Notes under the pieces: model-generated
Databases searched by the model: none
Seen by the model: the letters and a program-made list of their open reading frames with translations, nothing else
What the model was told of the DNA's origin: nothing
Shown here: positions 42,216 to 46,460 of the stretch, piece by piece
Numbering within the stretch: the first letter of the stretch is position 1
How the letters are laid out: each line of letters starts with the position of its first letter
Position numbers and translations under genes: made by a program
NCBI RefSeq assembly: GCF_030695085.1
Contig: NZ_JAUYTS010000011.1
Coordinates: 1-46,460, forward strand
From: Falsiroseomonas sp.
GTDB taxonomy: Bacteria > Pseudomonadota > Alphaproteobacteria > Acetobacterales > Acetobacteraceae
DNA length: 46,460 bases
Reading direction: 5' to 3'

Positions 42216-44263
42216 TGCAGCCCTGGCAGATCGGCGTCGATATCGGCGGCACCTTCACCGATTTCGTGCTGCTCGACACGCGCGATGGTCGCCTGCTGAA
42301 CGGCAAGGTGCTGACCACGCCACATGCGCCGGAACAGGCCGTTCTGGCGGGCATCGCGGCCCTGCTCGCGCAGCATGGCGTGGCACCTGCCGAGGTACGC
42401 CATGTGATCCACGGCACCACCCTGGTCGCCAATGCGCTGATCGAGCGCCGCGGCGTGCCAACCGGTTTCCTCACCACCGAGGGGTTCCGCGACGTGCCGG
42501 AAATCGGCACCGAACTGCGCCACGACACCTACGACCTGTTCATGCGCCGCCCCGACCCGCTGGTACCGCGGCGCCTCCGCCTTGGCGTGCCGGAGCGGCT
42601 GCGCGCGGATGGCGCGGTGCTGACGGCGTTGGATGAGGACGCCGCGCGCACGGCGATCCGTGCGCTGCGCGACGGCGGCGCGCAGGCGCTGGCCATCTGC
42701 CTGCTGCACGCCTTCCTCAACCCCGGGCATGAACGCCGCCTGGCAGAAATCGCACGGCAGGAAGCGCCGGAGCTGACGCTGTGCCTGTCCTCGGACCTGG
42801 TCCCCGAAATCGGCGAATACGAACGCGGCACCACCACCATCTGCAACGCCTATGTGCAGCCGGTCTTCGAACGCTACCTCGCCCGCCTCGGCGACGGTCT
42901 GCGCGGCGCCGGCCTGACCGGCCCGCTGTTCCTGATGCTGTCCGATGGCGGCACGGTGCGGGAGGATGTGGCGGCGCGGCACCCGATCCGCCTGGTGCAA
43001 TCCGGCCCAGCCGGCGGCGTGCAGGCGGCGCGCGTGATCGGTGAATCCGCCGGTGCCGGAGATATCCTCTGCTTCGACATGGGCGGCACCACGGCCAAGG
43101 CCGCGCTGATCGACAATGGCGAGCCGCAGCGCAGCCTCGATTTCGAAGTGTCCCGCGTCGATCGCTTCCGCAAGGGCAGCGGCTTTCCGCTGAAGGTGCC
43201 GGTGATCGAGATGATCGAGATCGGCGCTGGCGGCGGCTCCATCGCCCGCGTCGATCGCCTCGGCCTGATCCGCGTCGGCCCCGACAGCGCCAGCAGCGAC
43301 CCCGGCCCCGCCTGCTACGGTCTTGGCGGTACGCTGCCCACGGTGACCGATGCCGACCTGCTGCTCGGCTACCTGGCGCCCGGCAGCTTCCTCGGTGGCG
43401 ACATGACGCTGGATGTGGCCGCCGCCGAACGCGCCATCGCCACGCATATCGGCGCCCCGCTCGGCCTGTCCGCGCTGGAGGCGGCCTGGGCGGTGCATGA
43501 GACGGTGAACCAATCCATGGCGCAGGCCGCCGCGGTGCATGCGCTGGAAAAGGCGCGGCGGATCGAGGGCTATACCATGGTGTCGATCGGCGGCGCCGGG
43601 CCGGTGCATGCCTGCGCCATCGCCATGAAGCTCGGCCTGCCGAAGCTGGTCTCGCCGCCTGGCGCGGGCGTCGCCTCTGCCTTCGGGTTCCTCGCCGCGC
43701 CGATCTCCTTCGCGCATCTGCGCGCCATGGTCGCACCGCTGGCGACGCTGGATCTCGACCGGCTGCGCGTCCTGCTGGCGGAGATGGAGGCGGAAGGCCG
43801 CGCCATGGTGGCGCAGGCCGGCGTCACGGATATTTCCATCCGCCGCATCGCTGCCATGCGCTACGCCGGCCAGGGCTACCAGGTGGAGGCGGAGGTCGCG
43901 TCACTGGATCGCGATGCGCTGCGCCAGGCCTTCGAGGCCGAGTATCGCCGGCTTTATGGCCGCACGGAACCGGGCCTGCCGGTGGAGACGGTCGGCTGGC
44001 GCGTCATCGTCGCCGGCCCGACGCCGAAGCTGGAACTGGCCCGCCCGCGTGAAGGCGCCGCGCAATCCCTGAAGGGCTCGCGCCCGGCCTGGTTCGGCAC
44101 CGGCTTCGTCGAGGCCGCGGTGCATGACCGCACCGCCTTGCGCCCGGGCGATACGCTCGCCGGCCCGGCGCTGGTGGAGGAACGCGAGAGCACCCTGGTG
44201 CTGCCGCCCGGGTCCCGCGCCACCGTCGATGCGGCGCTGAACCTGATCGTGGAGTTCAACTGA
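42215..44263 (+). CDS. hyuA: Hydantoinase A/oxoprolinase family subunit
   Basis: A 682-residue A subunit with actin-like ATPase fold. IGVDIGGTFTDFVLLD is the phosphate-binding motif, HGTTLVANALIERRG a conserved block, LSDGGTV and QSGPAGGV, CFDMGGTTAKAAL the second phosphate loop, and EIGAGGGSIA the signature of the hydantoinase/oxoprolinase domain. The start is the ATG at 42215 overlapping the hyuB stop; a GTG one codon earlier is possible. The stop overlaps the convergent aminotransferase by 8 bases. Confidence 0.93.
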   Translation: MQPWQIGVDIGGTFTDFVLLDTRDGRLLNGKVLTTPHAPEQAVLAGIAALLAQHGVAPAEVRHVIHGTTLVANALIERRGVPTGFLTTEGFRDVPEIGTELRHDTYDLFMRRPDPLVPRRLRLGVPERLRADGAVLTALDEDAARTAIRALRDGGAQALAICLLHAFLNPGHERRLAEIARQEAPELTLCLSSDLVPEIGEYERGTTTICNAYVQPVFERYLARLGDGLRGAGLTGPLFLMLSDGGTVREDVAARHPIRLVQSGPAGGVQAARVIGESAGAGDILCFDMGGTTAKAALIDNGEPQRSLDFEVSRVDRFRKGSGFPLKVPVIEMIEIGAGGGSIARVDRLGLIRVGPDSASSDPGPACYGLGGTLPTVTDADLLLGYLAPGSFLGGDMTLDVAAAERAIATHIGAPLGLSALEAAWAVHETVNQSMAQAAAVHALEKARRIEGYTMVSIGGAGPVHACAIAMKLGLPKLVSPPGAGVASAFGFLAAPISFAHLRAMVAPLATLDLDRLRVLLAEMEAEGRAMVAQAGVTDISIRRIAAMRYAGQGYQVEAEVASLDRDALRQAFEAEYRRLYGRTEPGLPVETVGWRVIVAGPTPKLELARPREGAAQSLKGSRPAWFGTGFVEAAVHDRTALRPGDTLAGPALVEERESTLVLPPGSRATVDAALNLIVEFN

Positions 44264-45167
44264 CGGCCGTGCGCCATTCCGGATGCGCGCTGGTGGTGCC
44301 GCGCACCACCGCCTCATAGGCGGCCTGCAAGCGCTGCGTGACGGCGCCCGGCTTGCCATCACCCACCGGCAGCCGGTCCACGCTGGTCACCGCCACCAGC
44401 TCCTGCCCCGTGCCGCAGAGGAACACCTCATCCGCCACATACAGCTCCGTCCGGTCCACATCGCGCTGCTCCACCGGAATGCCGGCCTCGGCCGCCAGCA
44501 CCAGCACCGTGTCGCGTGTCACGCTTTCCAGGATGTCGCTCGACTTGCCCGGTGTCACCAGCACGCCGTCGCGCAACAGGAAGATGCAGGCGGCCGCGGC
44601 CTCCGAGAGTTTGCCACGCTGGGTCAGCAACAGCGCGCTGTCATAGCCATCCGCACGCGCCTGGAGGTTCGCCAGCCGGCTCGCGTGATAATTGGCGGAG
44701 GCCTTGATGCGCGGCGGCATCGCATTGTCGGAAAGGCGGGTCCAGGACGACACGGTGGCGGCCAGCCCGCTGGCGAATTTCGCCGAACGCTCCCGCGGCA
44801 GCGCCGCCACCACCCAGCCCACCGGGCCGGTTGTGGCCAGCGTGCCGATTGTCTCGATCTGCGCCTGCAGGCGGATATAGGCATCCTCATCCGGCGCGTT
44901 CAGCCGCACCACTTCCAGCACCGCGTCGCGCAGCGTCGCCGTGCTTGGCGGCGCGTCGAAGCGCATCACCTTCATGCCCTGTTGCAGCCGCGCCAGATGC
45001 TCATCCAGCCGGAACACGCTGAAGCTGCCATCCGCCGGGTTGCGATAGGCGCGCAGCCCCTCGAACACCGCCACGCCATAGGCGACGCCGACCGCCAGCG
45101 GATGGATCCGCGCCTCCGCGAAGGGTATCGCCTGGCCGTTGTGGATGATGGTGTGGGCGTGCCACAT
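44256..45167 (-). CDS. ilvE: Branched-chain amino acid aminotransferase family
   Basis: A 303-residue fold-type IV PLP aminotransferase. FEGLRAY near residue 36 and PPRIKASANYHASRLAN with the Schiff-base Lys155 match IlvE; KLSEAAAACIFLLRDG and ESVTRDTVL follow the cofactor phosphate motif. It transfers amino groups between branched-chain amino acids and 2-oxoglutarate; D-amino acid transaminase relatives share the fold but lack the YIRL-type beta strand seen here. Read leftward, tail to tail with hyuA. ASN in place of Gly at KASANY is a small variation from E. coli (KASGNY). Confidence 0.88.
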   Translation of the reverse strand: MWHAHTIIHNGQAIPFAEARIHPLAVGVAYGVAVFEGLRAYRNPADGSFSVFRLDEHLARLQQGMKVMRFDAPPSTATLRDAVLEVVRLNAPDEDAYIRLQAQIETIGTLATTGPVGWVVAALPRERSAKFASGLAATVSSWTRLSDNAMPPRIKASANYHASRLANLQARADGYDSALLLTQRGKLSEAAAACIFLLRDGVLVTPGKSSDILESVTRDTVLVLAAEAGIPVEQRDVDRTELYVADEVFLCGTGQELVAVTSVDRLPVGDGKPGAVTQRLQAAYEAVVRGTTSAHPEWRTAVS

Positions 45168-45241
45168 GCAGCGTGTTCCCTCGCGACGTTCCGGCGAGTG
45201 TGCGCGGCCCGATCTCCACCGACAAGACAGTGAGGAACCCG

Positions 45242-46330
45242 ATGACGCCGCTCGACCCGATGCTGCTGCCCGAGGGCCTGCGCACCCGCATCATCCCCAA
45301 CGTCAACGGCCTCGCCGTGCATGTGCTGGAAGCGGGGCAGGTGGGGCAGCCGGCCATCCTGCTGCTGCACGGCTTTCCGGAACTCGCCTTCTCCTGGCGC
45401 AAGGTGATGCCGGCGCTGGCCGCCGCGGGCTACCACGTCATCGCGCCCGATCTGCGCGGCTATGGCCGTACCACCGGCTGGTCAGCGGGTTATGACGAGC
45501 CGCTGGCGCCCTTCCTGCTGACCAACATGGTGCGCGACCAGCTCGCGCTGCTGGAGGCGCTGGGCATTGCCTCCGTGCGCGCCGTGGTCGGCCACGATTA
45601 CGGATCACCGGTCGCCGCCTGGTGCGCGCTGATCCGCCCGGATGTGTTCACGCGCGTCGCGCTGATGAGCTCGCCCTTCGCCGGCCCACCCGCGCGGACG
45701 TCCGCGCCCGATGTGCATGCCGCTTTGGCCGCGCTGGACCCGCCGCGCAAGCACTACCAGTGGTACTATGCGGAACGCCGCGCCGCCGCCGACATGGACC
45801 ACCCGCCGCAGGGCCTGCACGCCTTCCTGCGCGCCTACTACCACCACAAGAGCGCCGACTGGCCCGGCAACAACCCCTTCGCACTCACTGGCTGGACGGC
45901 GGAGGAATTGGCCAGGCTGCCCGACTACTATGTGATGCCGCTGCACGCGACGATGCCCGAGGCCGTCGCCCCCTTCATGCCGGCGGGCGAGGCGCCCTGG
46001 CTGACCGATGCGGAACTCGCCATCTATGCCGGCGAATATGCGCGCACCGGCTTTGCCGGCGGCCTGCAATCCTACCGCTGCGGCACCGGCGGTGCGAATG
46101 CGGCGGAACTCGCCCTGTTCCGCGGCTGCCGCATCACGGTCCCCGCCACCTTCATCGCCGGCGCCAGCGACTGGGGCATCCATCAGTTCCCCGGCGCATT
46201 GGCGAAGATGCAGACCGAATCCTGCACCGATTTTCGCGGCCTGCACCTGATCCCCGGCGCCGGGCACTGGGTGCAGCAGGAACAGCCGGCGCGCGTGGCT
46301 GCGCTGCTCAGGGATTTCGTCGCCGCCTGA
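45242..46330 (+). CDS. Epoxide hydrolase-like alpha/beta hydrolase
   Basis: A 362-residue alpha/beta hydrolase. LLLHGFPELAFSWRKVMPAL is the oxyanion motif (HGFPE), APDLRGYGRT the second motif, VGHDYGSPVAAWCA has Asp119 as nucleophile, and GAGHWVQQEQP the catalytic His. Asp rather than Ser and HGFPE favour epoxide hydrolase or haloacid-type dehalogenase; two lid tyrosines are probable (HYQWYY and DYYVMPL). The start at 45242 follows GTGAGGA; the frame is open upstream to 45173 through sequence shared with the divergent ilvE leader. It ends directly beside the next convergent gene. Confidence 0.88.
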   Translation: MTPLDPMLLPEGLRTRIIPNVNGLAVHVLEAGQVGQPAILLLHGFPELAFSWRKVMPALAAAGYHVIAPDLRGYGRTTGWSAGYDEPLAPFLLTNMVRDQLALLEALGIASVRAVVGHDYGSPVAAWCALIRPDVFTRVALMSSPFAGPPARTSAPDVHAALAALDPPRKHYQWYYAERRAAADMDHPPQGLHAFLRAYYHHKSADWPGNNPFALTGWTAEELARLPDYYVMPLHATMPEAVAPFMPAGEAPWLTDAELAIYAGEYARTGFAGGLQSYRCGTGGANAAELALFRGCRITVPATFIAGASDWGIHQFPGALAKMQTESCTDFRGLHLIPGAGHWVQQEQPARVAALLRDFVAA

Positions 46331-46460
46331 TCACTCCTCCGCCGGCAGCCAGACCTCCAGCGTGCCGGGGCTGGGCTGCGGGGTGAAGCGCGTCAGGTCA
46401 TGCAGCCGCCAGCCGGGGCCGAGCGCCGTGGCCAGGCGCTGCGCGAGTGCCGCGTCGGAG
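46331..46460 (-). CDS. 3' end of an unidentified gene, cut by window edge
   Basis: The minus strand is open from the right edge to a TGA at 46331-46333. The last 42 residues read, in part, DAALAQRLATALGPGWRLHD and end in GTLEVWLPAEE. The codon pattern (G/C in third positions) and sensible hydrophobic spacing look coding. The stop touches the stop of the epoxide hydrolase-like gene. Family not recognised from so short a piece. Confidence 0.55.
   Translation of the reverse strand, partial: SDAALAQRLATALGPGWRLHDLTRFTPQPSPGTLEVWLPAEE

Overview
The window is GC-rich DNA (about 70% by eye) from an alphaproteobacterium, most likely an Acetobacteraceae member such as a Roseomonas relative. That placement is inferred from a UbiM-type ubiquinone hydroxylase, a class I lysyl-tRNA synthetase, a Usg protein, a groESL operon under CIRCE control, and a GTTC-N7-GTTC (alphaproteobacterial LexA-type) box. 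No tRNA, rRNA, CRISPR array, transposase or integrase was seen.

Layout. 1-3.5 kb: a family 2 glycosyltransferase (cut by the window edge), a TVP38/TMEM64 membrane protein, a ubiquinone hydroxylase, an orphan lysozyme-like protein and Usg. 3.6-6.5 kb: groES-groEL with two CIRCE operators flanking the promoter, a clear terminator, then a cold-shock protein whose 3' region folds into three hairpins. 6.5-16.6 kb: metabolic and housekeeping genes, including a threonine dehydratase-like enzyme coupled to a cytosine-deaminase-like amidohydrolase, a TerB-like protein, an S9 peptidase, an iron-sulfur XPD/DinG-type helicase, aspartate-semialdehyde dehydrogenase and a Tat-exported beta carbonic anhydrase. 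16.7-20.3 kb: class I lysyl-tRNA synthetase overlapping a shortened MprF-like membrane protein.

20.4-34.3 kb is the accessory region. An S24/HTH regulator is read leftward. A compact T7-like virion module is read rightward: two small conserved proteins, portal, scaffold (frameshifted), major capsid, tail tubular A and B, one small internal-virion-like protein, tailspike, small and large terminase, a holin-like protein, and a SleB-type endolysin. It has packaging, structural and lysis genes but no visible integrase, replication genes, RNA polymerase or large ejection proteins. It could be a decayed or satellite podoprophage, or a domesticated, gene-transfer-agent-like module. Its control region holds a LexA-type box. 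It also holds a near-consensus promoter that runs within about 90 nt into a strong terminator, which defines a candidate small RNA with an anti-Shine-Dalgarno linker.

34.3-46.5 kb returns to chromosomal metabolism: a secreted DUF4189 protein, a phosphotriesterase-family hydrolase, a TM2 protein, a UxaA/GarD-type dehydratase, and an SDR divergent from a three-gene operon (TPP enzyme, HyuB, HyuA). These are followed by a branched-chain aminotransferase, an epoxide hydrolase-like enzyme and the 3' end of an unidentified gene. All functions are assigned by reading motifs and remembered family patterns. No database search was possible.
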